Positions 22,702-30,987 of a stretch of 31,410 bases of DNA are shown here, piece by piece. The notes beneath the pieces were generated by a model. That model was not told where the DNA came from. It made no database searches and saw only the letters and a list, made by a program, of their open reading frames with translations. Origin of the DNA: Pseudomonadota bacterium (GTDB lineage Bacteria > Pseudomonadota > Alphaproteobacteria > Sphingomonadales > Sphingomonadaceae). Location: contig JAEXLC010000112.1 in the NCBI GenBank assembly GCA_023445495.1, positions 1 through 31,410 of the forward strand, given 5' to 3'. The position numbers and the translations under genes were made by a program. Within the stretch, counting starts at the first letter, position 1. Every line of letters begins with the position of its first letter.

Positions 22702-23631
22702 ATGCGGGGCGCAACCAGGATGAAACCGGCCCATCCGGCCGCTGAGAACGACCGCGATCCGCGGCCTCAGATCGAATTCCGCAAGGCGGAGGGCGCGCTG
22801 CTCCCGCACGTGGAATCCTATTACCTCTATCGCTATGACGGCACGGAGATCGAAGGGATCGAGCGCGTCGATCTCGGCCAGCTCCGCTTCGTCATCAAGG
22901 GCAGCGGCATGGTCCACTTCCCCGACGGGCATAGCGAGAGCACCAAGAAGGTGATGATCAACGGCCCGGGCACCGCGGCCGCCACCTATCGCATGCAGGG
23001 GCCGTTCCACTGTTTCGGCGTGTCGCTGCGCGCGATCGGCTGGAAGGCGCTGATCGGCCTGCCGGCCTACAAGGTCGCCGATCATATCGTCGATGGCGAG
23101 AAGCTGTTCTGCGAGCAGGCGGGACTGCTCTGGCACCGGCTCCACAAGATGGAGACGCTGGACGAGATGATCGACGCGATCGAGCCGCTGCTCAAGATGC
23201 GCCAGCACGAAGTGAAGCCGGTGCCCGCGGCGCACCTCGTCTTCCTGCGCGCCGTGCGCGAATGGGCGGCGACCAACGACCCGACGATCGACGATCTCTA
23301 TGCGCGGATCCGCAAGAGCTCGAACATCGGCGAGCGCCAGGTCCAACGGCTGTGCAAGGACTATTTCGCCGGGTCCCCCGCGCATCTGAAGCGCAAGTTC
23401 CGCGCGATCGGCGCGGCGATGCGCATCTATCAGGGCGCGAGCGTGGACGAGGTGGTCGAGCCTTTCTCCGACCAGTCGCACATGATCAACGAGGTCCGGC
23501 AGTTCACCGGGCACACGCCGACATCGCTGCGCGCGGGCATCGATCCGGTGCTGGCGGTGACGCTCGACAACGAAACCTTCCATTTCCTGCCGGATGTGAT
23601 CCCCGAATCGGTTGACCTTCGCCGCCGCTGA
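22702..23631 (+). CDS. AraC family transcriptional regulator
   Basis: A 309-residue regulator. The N-terminal part (about 20-170) is a beta-rich sensing domain of the DUF6597-like type (LLPHVESYYLYRY, DLGQLRFVIKGSGMVHFPDG). The C-terminal part (about 195-290) is an AraC double helix-turn-helix, with SSNIGERQVQRLCKDYFAGS in the first unit and SDQSHMINEVRQFTGHTPTS in the second. The last conforms to the AraC signature FxDQSHxxxxFxxxxGxTP. The ligand is unknown. ATG 22702 has AGGG about 6 nt upstream; ATG 22720 is the alternative. It lies 79 nt upstream of the suf operon regulator on the same strand. A terminator-like hairpin lies in its leader. Confidence 0.85.
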   Translation: MRGATRMKPAHPAAENDRDPRPQIEFRKAEGALLPHVESYYLYRYDGTEIEGIERVDLGQLRFVIKGSGMVHFPDGHSESTKKVMINGPGTAAATYRMQGPFHCFGVSLRAIGWKALIGLPAYKVADHIVDGEKLFCEQAGLLWHRLHKMETLDEMIDAIEPLLKMRQHEVKPVPAAHLVFLRAVREWAATNDPTIDDLYARIRKSSNIGERQVQRLCKDYFAGSPAHLKRKFRAIGAAMRIYQGASVDEVVEPFSDQSHMINEVRQFTGHTPTSLRAGIDPVLAVTLDNETFHFLPDVIPESVDLRRR

Positions 23632-23642
23632 GCCCATTTGGC

Positions 23643-23667
23643 CAATCGGAACGGATTTGTCCGATTG
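23643..23667. promoter_or_regulatory. Perfect 8-bp inverted repeat, candidate operator of the suf operon
   Basis: CAATCGGA (23643-23650) and TCCGATTG (23660-23667) are exact inverted copies with a 9-nt spacer. An alternative inner dyad CGGA-TTTG-TCCG overlaps it. It lies 43 nt before the GTG of the Rrf2 regulator. It is not followed by a T-run, so it is unlikely to be the araC-type terminator. Autoregulation by the Rrf2 protein is the simplest reading. It does not look like the E. coli IscR type 1 site. Confidence 0.5.
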
Positions 23668-23710
23668 AGCCCGGAGCGCGGTTGCGCGACGGGGCGGCAA
23701 GGGAATTCAA

Positions 23711-24187
23711 GTGCGCCTGTCGAGCCTCGCTGACTATGCGGTCGTGATGATGTCCGCCGCGGCGCGCCATTGCGGCGCGACGTGCCGGCTCAACGCGACG
23801 CTGCTTGCCGAGGATACCGGGCTGCCGCTTCCCACCGTGCAGAAGCTGGTGAGCAAGCTTTCGGGCGCCGGCCTGATCGAGAGCGCGCGCGGCACCGGTG
23901 GTGGCTTCCGGCTTGCGCGGCCGGCGGCGGCGATCAGCCTGGCCGACATTGTCGAGGCGGTGGAAGGTCCGATCGCGCTCACGTCCTGCGTCGATGCCGG
24001 CAAGCAGGATTGCTGCGTGCAGGACAGCTGCAAGGTGAAGCCGCACTGGAATGTCGTGAACGGTGCTGTAAAGGGCGCGCTCGCGGGCATTTCCCTCGCC
24101 CAGATTTCCAGCGTCCCGGCCGAGGCCGTGGCGCACACTCCGGCAGACTCGATCCGGACCCCGGCGCTGGCCGGGGAGCAGGTGTAA
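23711..24187 (+). CDS. SUF operon Rrf2/IscR-type [Fe-S] regulator
   Basis: A 158-residue Rrf2-family protein. The winged helix is at 1-75 (LSSLADYAVVMMSAAA, TGLPLPTVQKLVSKLSGAGL, RGTGGGFRLARP). The cluster-binding loop has C93, C101, C102 and C107, in the spacing known from IscR-like proteins. The sequence pattern fits the SUF-specific regulator that heads suf operons in alphaproteobacteria. It probably senses Fe-S status and represses its own operon. The start is GTG at 23711, supported by AAGGGA about 6 nt upstream. sufB starts 2 nt after its stop codon. Confidence 0.92.
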   Translation: MRLSSLADYAVVMMSAAARHCGATCRLNATLLAEDTGLPLPTVQKLVSKLSGAGLIESARGTGGGFRLARPAAAISLADIVEAVEGPIALTSCVDAGKQDCCVQDSCKVKPHWNVVNGAVKGALAGISLAQISSVPAEAVAHTPADSIRTPALAGEQV

Positions 24188-24189
24188 GC

Positions 24190-25653
24190 ATGGCTACGAA
24201 GAACGCGGAAGCACTGGCGGCCGCCAACAAGAAGTATGAATGGGGCTTCGCCTCGGACGTCGAACAGGAGTTCGCGCCCAAGGGCCTGTCCGAGGACACC
24301 GTCCGCTATATCTCGGCCAAGAAGGGCGAGCCCGAGTGGATGCTCGACTGGCGGCTGAAGGCCTTCCGCATCTGGCAGGAAATGACCCTACCCGAATGGG
24401 CGAAGCTGCAGATCCCGCACATCGACTATCAGGACGCGTACTACTACGCGGAGCCGAAGCAGAAGAAGACGATCAACAGCCTCGACGATCTCGATCCCGA
24501 GATCCGGCGGACCTATGAGAAGCTCGGCATCCCGATCGAGGAGCAGAAGGTGCTCGCCGGCGTCGAGGGCGCGCGCAAGATCGCGGTCGACGCGGTGTTC
24601 GACAGCGTCTCGGTCGCCACCACCTTCCGCAAGGAGCTGGAGGAAGCGGGCGTCATCTTCCGCTCGATCAGCGAGGCGATCCGCGAATATCCCGAGCTGG
24701 TGAAGAAGTGGCTCGGCAAGGTCGTGCCGGTGCGCGACAATTTCTTCTCGGCACTCAACGCCGCGGTCTTCTCCGACGGCACCTTCGTCTACATTCCCGA
24801 GGGCGTCCGCTGCCCAATGGAGCTGAGCACCTATTTCCGCATCAATGCGGAGAATACCGGCCAGTTCGAACGCACTCTGATCGTTGCCGACAAGGGTGCC
24901 TATGTCTCCTATCTTGAGGGCTGCACCGCCCCGATGCGCGACGAGAACCAGCTCCACGCCGCGGTGGTCGAGCTGGTCGCGCTCGATGATGCCGAGATCA
25001 AATACTCGACCGTCCAGAACTGGTATCCGGGCGACGAGAATGGCGTCGGCGGCATCTTCAACTTCGTCACCAAGCGCGCGCTGTGCGAGGGCAAGAACTC
25101 GAAGGTGAGCTGGACCCAGGTCGAGACCGGCAGCGCGATCACCTGGAAGTACCCCAGCTGCGTGCTCAAGGGCGATGGCTCGGTGGGTGAGTTCTATTCG
25201 GTCGCGGTCACCAATGGCCGCCAGCAGGCCGATACCGGCACCAAGATGCTGCACATCGGCAAGAACACCCGCTCGACGATCGTGTCGAAGGGCATCTCGG
25301 CCGGCCGCTCGGACAACACCTATCGCGGCAAGGTGCTGGTCAATGCCGGCGCCGAGAATGTCCGCAACTTCACGCAGTGTGACTCACTTCTGCTCGGCGA
25401 CCAGTGCGGCGCGCATACGGTGCCGTACATCGAAGTGAAGAACCCGACCGCGCAGATCGAGCATGAGGCGACCACCTCGAAGATCAGCGAGGACCAGATG
25501 TTCTACGCGATGCAGCGCGGGCTGGATCAAGAGGCCGCAGTGGCGCTGATCGTCAACGGCTTCGCCAAGGAAGTGCTGCAGCAGCTGCCGATGGAGTTCG
25601 CGGTCGAGGCGCAGAAGCTGCTGGGGATCAGCCTGGAGGGCAGCGTCGGGTGA
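24190..25653 (+). CDS. sufB: Fe-S cluster assembly scaffold subunit SufB
   Basis: A 487-residue beta-helix scaffold protein of the SufBC2D complex, which builds Fe-S clusters from sulfur delivered by SufS. The N-terminal helical part contains EPEWMLDWRLKAFRIW. The core has the SufB blocks GVIFRSISEAIREYPELVKK, VYIPEGVRCPMELSTYFRIN and EGCTAPMRDENQLHAAVVE. The key Cys406 lies in DQCGAHTVPYIE, the position of the sulfur-accepting Cys405 of E. coli. Length is normal. ATG 24190 is 2 nt after the regulator stop. Its TGA overlaps by one base the ATG of the next, non-standard gene (TGATG). sufC does not follow until 27326. Confidence 0.96.
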   Translation: MATKNAEALAAANKKYEWGFASDVEQEFAPKGLSEDTVRYISAKKGEPEWMLDWRLKAFRIWQEMTLPEWAKLQIPHIDYQDAYYYAEPKQKKTINSLDDLDPEIRRTYEKLGIPIEEQKVLAGVEGARKIAVDAVFDSVSVATTFRKELEEAGVIFRSISEAIREYPELVKKWLGKVVPVRDNFFSALNAAVFSDGTFVYIPEGVRCPMELSTYFRINAENTGQFERTLIVADKGAYVSYLEGCTAPMRDENQLHAAVVELVALDDAEIKYSTVQNWYPGDENGVGGIFNFVTKRALCEGKNSKVSWTQVETGSAITWKYPSCVLKGDGSVGEFYSVAVTNGRQQADTGTKMLHIGKNTRSTIVSKGISAGRSDNTYRGKVLVNAGAENVRNFTQCDSLLLGDQCGAHTVPYIEVKNPTAQIEHEATTSKISEDQMFYAMQRGLDQEAAVALIVNGFAKEVLQQLPMEFAVEAQKLLGISLEGSVG

Positions 25654-26072
25654 TGGCTACGCCGAAGCCGGACGGGACTATCTGTGATCCCGGTCCTTGC
25701 GATCCCGGTGCGATCACCGAGGTTCTGCGGGACTTCGGCGCCCTGCCCCTTCTGGTATTTGCAGCGGTCGCCTTTGTTGCGGGCCGCAAGGCTTCGCGCG
25801 CCAATCTGCTTCTGCCGTCGCTAACTGTCGCTGCGATCGCCGCCGCTTTTTGCGTGGGCTTTTCGCAGAAAATGAAGTTCGTGCGGCTGGCTGTCACCCC
25901 GCTGGGCGAACCGGCGGTGTCGGCGGTTCGATGGGCCGAGGCGTATCGCTGGGAAATAGCGTTCGATCATGCGGCGGGATTCCTCGTCTTCGCCTTGGTG
26001 CCCTTTGGCCTCGGCTTCCTGTTCAGTATGCGTAACAGCGGCAGGCTGAATTGGCGGAGGGTGCAACCGTGA
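25653..26072 (+). CDS. Small membrane protein embedded in the suf operon, unknown
   Basis: A 139-residue protein with three predicted membrane helices (about 32-48, 57-75 and 105-125). The short N-terminus holds two Cys in a CDPGPCDPG motif near residue 11. I do not recognise a family. The ATG overlaps the last base of the sufB stop (TGATG), and its own stop overlaps the GTG of the next gene (GTGA), so it is translationally tied into the operon. Base composition is slightly lower in GC than sufB. The CDPGPCDPG segment could bind a metal, but that is speculation. Confidence 0.75.
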   Translation: MATPKPDGTICDPGPCDPGAITEVLRDFGALPLLVFAAVAFVAGRKASRANLLLPSLTVAAIAAAFCVGFSQKMKFVRLAVTPLGEPAVSAVRWAEAYRWEIAFDHAAGFLVFALVPFGLGFLFSMRNSGRLNWRRVQP

Positions 26073-26632
26073 TCCTCGCCGCCGCCCTTCTTCTGTTCTC
26101 CCAGGACGTCCCCGCCGCGCAGGCCGTTGCCGCGCCGGTGGAGGAGGAGGCGAACATCGTCGTGCGCGCCACCTTCGGGCGGACCACGATGCTGTTCGAC
26201 AAGGGTGCGGACGGGCGGCTGCGCAATTGCCGGGTGATGGTTTCGAGCGGCAGCCAGCGGCGTGACACCAATGCCTGTGCGGCGACGCCGGTCTGCTATG
26301 CCAAGACCGCCGACGAAGTGACCGATTGCCGCGAGCTGAGCGTGCTGGAGCAGGCCGCGATCGCCGCGCCGGCACCCGCCGCCACGACGACGACCAGCGC
26401 GCCCGGCAAGCAGATCTTCGAGCTGCCCAAGCTCGTCCAGCCCAAGGCCGCGTTCCCGACCAACGGGATCGGCCCCGTCGCCAATGGCGAGGAGACCCGC
26501 GAGACCGAGCGCCAGCGGGTGAAGCCGATCTCGCCGCCGACCAATCCCGCGTCGGACGGCCCGGTGGTGCGCTTCACCACGGGCAACACTCCGCAGCGCG
26601 ACGATACCGACAAGTCGGAGCGGCGGCCATGA
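26069..26632 (+). CDS. Exported four-Cys protein, first of three tandem paralogues in the suf operon
   Basis: A 187-residue protein with a hydrophobic N-terminal segment (about 1-19, signal peptide or anchor). It has the motif C54-x4-S59-S-G61-x4-D66-x3-C70-x5-C76 and a fourth Cys at 87. The same motif with identical spacing occurs in the next two genes, together with a preceding I-V-V and a GADG[RK] turn. Unlike its two neighbours it carries a roughly 100-residue C-terminal extension rich in Ala, Thr and Pro, probably disordered. The start is GTG 26069, with GGAGGG 7 nt upstream; it overlaps the previous stop as GTGA. TTG at 26051 is the alternative. The ATG of the next gene overlaps its stop (ATGA). 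Function unknown. Disulfide-stabilised periplasmic domain or metal binding are both possible. Confidence 0.78.
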   Translation: MILAAALLLFSQDVPAAQAVAAPVEEEANIVVRATFGRTTMLFDKGADGRLRNCRVMVSSGSQRRDTNACAATPVCYAKTADEVTDCRELSVLEQAAIAAPAPAATTTTSAPGKQIFELPKLVQPKAAFPTNGIGPVANGEETRETERQRVKPISPPTNPASDGPVVRFTTGNTPQRDDTDKSERRP

Positions 26633-26943
26633 TCGCGGCTCTGCTCCTCCTCTTCGTCGTGCAGGACGTGCCGGAATCGCCCGAGAACGAGATCGTCGTG
26701 GTCGGCAAGCGGCTGGCCGGGATCTCGGTCAATGTCTCGCGCGGCGCCGACGGCAAGTTCGGCTGCAGCCTCAGCCAGTCGAGCGGCAGCGCGTCGGTCG
26801 ATGGCCAGCTTTGCAAGGCGGCGGCGAAATGCGCGAAGCAGGGCGCGCTCAGCCAGGATGCGATGCGCGGCTGCATCGAGGCGCGCAAGCCGGCGATCCT
26901 CGAGGATTTCAGCCGCCGCGTCCGCGCGGGGAAGCGCGGATGA
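26629..26943 (+). CDS. Exported four-Cys protein, second tandem paralogue in the suf operon
   Basis: A 104-residue protein with a hydrophobic N-terminus (ALLLLFVVQDVP), then EIVVVGKRL, then C46-x4-S51-S-G53-x4-D58-x3-C62-x5-C68 and C82. The Cys, Ser-Gly and Asp positions line up exactly with the proteins on either side. The EIVVVGKRL segment resembles the TonB-box region EIVVTGxR found at the mature N-terminus of sphingomonad TonB-dependent receptors, but no barrel or plug follows, so it is only a resemblance. It overlaps the previous gene as ATGA and the next as ATGATG, so all are co-translated. It has the shape of a minimal member of the family. Function unknown. Confidence 0.8.
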   Translation: MIAALLLLFVVQDVPESPENEIVVVGKRLAGISVNVSRGADGKFGCSLSQSSGSASVDGQLCKAAAKCAKQGALSQDAMRGCIEARKPAILEDFSRRVRAGKRG

Positions 26944-27317
26944 TGGCGCTCGCGCTTCTCCTTGCCGCCCAGGATGCCGCGCCCGGCCAGGATGCGCGCG
27001 CGAACGAGATCACGGTGATCGGCCGCAAGCTCAGGGATTGGCGCGGCCATGCCGATTTCAAGAAGGGCAAGGCTAGCTGCCGCACCCGCAAGTCGACCGG
27101 CGATGCCGCGATCGACCGGATCGGCTGCGAGTCGACGGTGCAGTGCTTCACCGCGATGCAGCCGCGCTTCGATGCCAGCCAGGACAAGACGCTCGCCGCC
27201 GACGAGCGCAAGCGCCGGCTCGCTTCGCTCAACCAGGAACTCGGCCAATGCTTCGCGGACAAGCGCGAGGCGATGATTGCGGCGCTCGCCGATGCGCGCG
27301 CCACCCAAGGGAACTGA
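26940..27317 (+). CDS. Exported four-Cys protein, third tandem paralogue in the suf operon
   Basis: A 125-residue protein with a hydrophobic N-terminus (MALALLLAAQDAA), then NEITVIGRKL, then C47-x4-S52-T-G54-x4-D59-x3-C63-x5-C69. The fourth Cys is displaced to 104, beyond a charged helical insert (KTLAADERKRRLASLNQELG). Exact spacing of the first three Cys, the S-[ST]-G and the Asp shows common descent with the two genes before it despite low overall identity. The start overlaps the previous stop; ATG 26940 and ATG 26943 are both possible. sufC follows after 8 nt. No family is recognised. Confidence 0.8.
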   Translation: MMALALLLAAQDAAPGQDARANEITVIGRKLRDWRGHADFKKGKASCRTRKSTGDAAIDRIGCESTVQCFTAMQPRFDASQDKTLAADERKRRLASLNQELGQCFADKREAMIAALADARATQGN

Positions 27318-27325
27318 CGCAAGAC

Positions 27326-28065
<740 letters not shown>

Positions 28066-28069
<4 letters not shown>

Positions 28070-29151
28070 ACACGCTGCTCGAACTTCCCACGCCGCGCCA
28101 GGAGGAATGGCGCTGGGCCGATATGGGCGCGCTCAAGGCGGCGGCCGCGACGCCGCAGCATGCGACCGGTATCGACCCCACCGCGCTCTTCCTCGATATC
28201 GAGGGCCCGCGTCTGTTGTTCGTCGACGGCCGTTTCGAGCCGGCGCATTCGCAGCCCGGCCCGGTGCAGGTGACCCAGCAGCTGGCGACGACCGACCATC
28301 CGCTCGGCAGCCTGACCGATGGCGAAGGCTGGTCGCTGCATGTCGGGCCGGCGCATGCCGCGCTCACCGTGCAGATCGTCCATATCGGCACCGGCGGCGA
28401 AAGCCATGTGCCCGCGCGGCTGATGCTCGATGCGGATGCGGTGGCGAGCGTGGTCGAGACCTATGCCGGCTCGGGCTGGGCCAACCGGCTGACCACCCTG
28501 TGCCTCGGCACGGGCGCGCGGCTGATGCGCTCGGTGCGGCTGCTGCAGTCCGATGGCTTCGTGTCGCTGCGCGAGGAAGCCGAAGTGGGCGAGGCGGCGA
28601 GCCTCGTCTCGGTGTTCCTCGGCGCCGGCGGCATGGGCAGCCGGATCGACGGGTCGCTGCTGGTCAACGGCAAGGGCGGGTTCGCCGAGATGGGCGGCGC
28701 GCTGCTCACTTCGGGCGCGCAGAAGCAGGAAGCCGCGGTGGTGGTGCGGCATGATGCGCTCGAAGGCACGTCGCGCCAGCTGTGGCGCGCGGTGGCGGCG
28801 GACAAGTCGGCCGCCAGCCTTGCCGCCCGCGTCGAAGTGGCGCGCGGCGCCCAGCAGACCGATGGCGAGCAGTCGCTGCGCGGCCTGCTGCTCCAGCGCT
28901 CGGCGACGGTGAACCTCAAGCCCGAGCTCGAGATCTTCGCCGACGATGTGAAGTGCGCGCATGGCGCCACGGTCGGCGAGCTCGACAAGATGGCGCTCTT
29001 CTATCTGCAGAGCCGCGGCATCGATCATGCCCGTGCCCAGGCGCTGCTCACCCGCGCCTTTGTGGCGGACGCGATCGCCCGGATCGGTGAGGAAGCGGTG
29101 CGCGAGGCCTTTGCGGCGGATGCGGATCGCTGGCTGGATACTGCGCTATGA
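28066..29151 (+). CDS. sufD: Fe-S cluster assembly scaffold subunit SufD
   Basis: A 361-residue SufD, partner of SufB in the scaffold. A divergent N-terminal helical part (TPRQEEWRWADMGAL) precedes the beta-helix core. The C-terminal SufBD block PELEIFADDVKCAHGATVGE is clear, with His299 at the position of the functionally essential His360 of E. coli SufD. Alphaproteobacterial SufD is usually shorter than the E. coli protein, as here. The start is GTG, overlapping the sufC stop. After its stop a 110-nt gap filled by a repeat element precedes sufS. Confidence 0.93.
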
Positions 29152-29166
29152 CCTGCTTTTCTCTGC

Positions 29167-29256
29167 GTCATGCTGAACTTGTTTCAGCATCCAAGGTGCA
29201 ACGGGCGATGGCTTCCCTCGTGGAGGGTTGGACCCTGAAACAAGTTCAGGGTGACG
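29167..29256. repeat. Composite palindromic element (family B), copy 2, inside the suf operon
   Basis: A 90-bp unit made of CATGCTGAAC-TTGT-TTCAGCATCC (from 29167) and TTGGACCCTG-AAACAA-GTTCAGGGTGACG (to 29256). It is the inverted form of 17077-17163, with related sequence also in the middle (GGCGAT shared). It fills the sufD-sufS gap and ends 4 nt before the sufS ATG, so its last bases (GGGTGACGGGAA) supply what ribosome site there is. Confidence 0.85.
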
Positions 29257-29260
29257 GGAA

Positions 29261-30472
29261 ATGAGTGTGGCGACCGATACCCGCCCGCTCGACGTGCTCG
29301 CCGATTTCCCGGCGATCCCGGCCGGCTGGCATTATCTCGATACCGCCGCGACCTCGCAGAAGCCGAAGCCGGTGCTTGACGCGATCAACCGCGGCTATGG
29401 CGAGACCTATGCCACGGTGCATCGCGGCGTGTACCAGCGCTCGGCGGACATGACGCTGGCCTATGAGGCGGCGCGCAAGCGCGTGGCGAAATTCCTTGGC
29501 GGTGCGGAGAACGAAGTCGTGTTCGTGCGCGGCGCGACCGAGGGGATCAATCTCGTCGCCCAGTGCTGGGCAGGGACCCAGCTCAAGGCCGGCGACCGCA
29601 TCCTGCTCTCCGCGCTCGAGCATCATTCGAACATCGTGCCCTGGCAGATGGTCGCCGAGCGCGTCGGCGCCGAGATCGACGTGGTGCCGCTGACCGCGGA
29701 CCAGCGCATCGACCTCGATGCGATGGAGGCGATGCTCACCGAGCGCCACCAGCTGGTCGCGCTCGCCCATGTCTCGAACGTGCTCGGCTCGGTGCTGGAT
29801 GCGAAGCGCGCGACCGAGCTGGCGCATAGGGTCGGTGCCAAGATCCTGCTCGACGGCTGCCAGGCGGTGCCGCGCATGCCGGTCGACGTCGCCGAGATCG
29901 GCTGCGACTTCTATGTGATGTCGGGCCACAAGCTCTATGGGCCCACCGGCATCGGTGTGCTCTGGGGCCGCCACGATCTGCTCGACGCGATGCCGCCCTA
30001 TCAGGGTGGCGGCTCGATGATCGACCGGGTGACCTTTGCGAAGACGACCTATGCGCCGCCGCCGGGCCGGTTCGAGGCGGGGACGCCGCACATTATCGGC
30101 GTGGTCGGGCTGCATGCGGCGATCGATTATGTCGACGGTATCGGGCTGGAGCGTATCCACGCGCATGAGACGGCGCTGGTGACGCAGGCGCGCGAGGCGC
30201 TGTCGCAGCTCAATTCGGTCAGGCTGTTCGGTCCCGCCGACAGCGCCGGCATCGTCAGTTTCGCGGTGGAGGGGGTGCACCCGCACGATGTCGCCACCAT
30301 ATTGGACGAAGCCAATGTCGCGATCCGCGCCGGGCATCACTGCGCCCAGCCGCTGATGGACTTGCTCGGCGTGCCGGCCACGGCGCGGGCGAGCTTCGGA
30401 GTGTATAACGGCGCGGACGACATCGCCGCGCTGGTTGCTGGAATAGAACGGGTCACAAGGATCTTCGGATGA
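29261..30472 (+). CDS. sufS: Cysteine desulfurase SufS (class II)
   Basis: A 403-residue PLP enzyme that takes sulfur from cysteine for cluster assembly. PLP Lys224 lies in SGHKLYGPTG, and catalytic Cys361 in the short loop HHCAQPLMD typical of class II (SufS/CsdA) enzymes. LDTAATSQKP near the N-terminus and HHSNIVPWQ are class hallmarks. Length is normal. No separate sufE is seen in the window, so the sulfur acceptor lies elsewhere or is another protein. ATG 29261 directly follows a palindromic repeat, and only GGGAA lies before it. Its TGA overlaps the next ATG (ATGA). Confidence 0.96.
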   Translation: MSVATDTRPLDVLADFPAIPAGWHYLDTAATSQKPKPVLDAINRGYGETYATVHRGVYQRSADMTLAYEAARKRVAKFLGGAENEVVFVRGATEGINLVAQCWAGTQLKAGDRILLSALEHHSNIVPWQMVAERVGAEIDVVPLTADQRIDLDAMEAMLTERHQLVALAHVSNVLGSVLDAKRATELAHRVGAKILLDGCQAVPRMPVDVAEIGCDFYVMSGHKLYGPTGIGVLWGRHDLLDAMPPYQGGGSMIDRVTFAKTTYAPPPGRFEAGTPHIIGVVGLHAAIDYVDGIGLERIHAHETALVTQAREALSQLNSVRLFGPADSAGIVSFAVEGVHPHDVATILDEANVAIRAGHHCAQPLMDLLGVPATARASFGVYNGADDIAALVAGIERVTRIFG

Positions 30473-30945
30473 ACGAAGAGCGTAAGATTGAAGTCGAGCA
30501 GGTGGACGCCGTCGCGCCGCCGCCCAAGGCGCGCGTGGACGACGCGGTTGGGCCGGTAACCGAGACCTTCGAGCGCAAGCGCGATTATCTCTCCGGATTC
30601 CTCTCGCAGAAGCCGCAGGCGCTGTCGGGCACCGAGCCGGGCGGGGCGCTGTACGAGGCGGTGGTCGACGCGCTCAAGGAGATCTACGATCCCGAGATCC
30701 CGGTGAACATCTATGATCTCGGCCTGATCTACGGCGTCGACATCACCAGCGATGGCCATGCCGCGGTGACGATGACGCTGACCACGCCGCATTGCCCGGT
30801 GGCGGAATCGATGCCCGGCGAAGTCGAGCTGCGCGTCGGCTCGGTCGCGGGGATCGGCCATGCCGAAGTCAACCTCGTCTGGGATCCGCCATGGGATCCC
30901 CAGAAGATGAGCGACGAAGCCAAGCTCGAACTGGGGATGCTGTAA
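30469..30945 (+). CDS. SUF-associated MIP18/DUF59 family Fe-S assembly protein (SufT-like)
   Basis: A 158-residue protein. A low-complexity N-terminal 50 residues is followed by a MIP18 (DUF59) domain at about 58-155, with the signature DPEIPVNIYDLGLIYGV and the conserved Cys in TTPHCPVAES. This is the domain of SufT/YitW, a non-scaffold helper in Fe-S maturation under high demand. The extended N-terminus and position directly after sufS fit the alphaproteobacterial SUF-linked version. Translationally coupled to sufS through ATGA. sufA follows after 42 nt that hold a small hairpin. Confidence 0.92.
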   Translation: MNEERKIEVEQVDAVAPPPKARVDDAVGPVTETFERKRDYLSGFLSQKPQALSGTEPGGALYEAVVDALKEIYDPEIPVNIYDLGLIYGVDITSDGHAAVTMTLTTPHCPVAESMPGEVELRVGSVAGIGHAEVNLVWDPPWDPQKMSDEAKLELGML

Positions 30946-30953
30946 GCAATAAG

Positions 30954-30975
30954 CCCCTCCCCTGAAGGGGAGGGG
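30954..30975. repeat. GC-rich hairpin (family C), copy 2, in suf operon
   Basis: CCCCTCCCC-TGAA-GGGGAGGGG, a perfect 9-bp stem followed by TTT. It has the same design as 21442-21462 with compensated changes. It lies between the DUF59 gene and sufA and may modulate sufA expression or mRNA stability. Confidence 0.7.
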
Positions 30976-30987
30976 TTTGGAGAAGTG

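Noticed and set aside
23770..24189. N-terminal extension of sufB to 23770
   Set aside because: It would overlap the whole Rrf2 regulator in another frame. The family start is the ATG at 24190.
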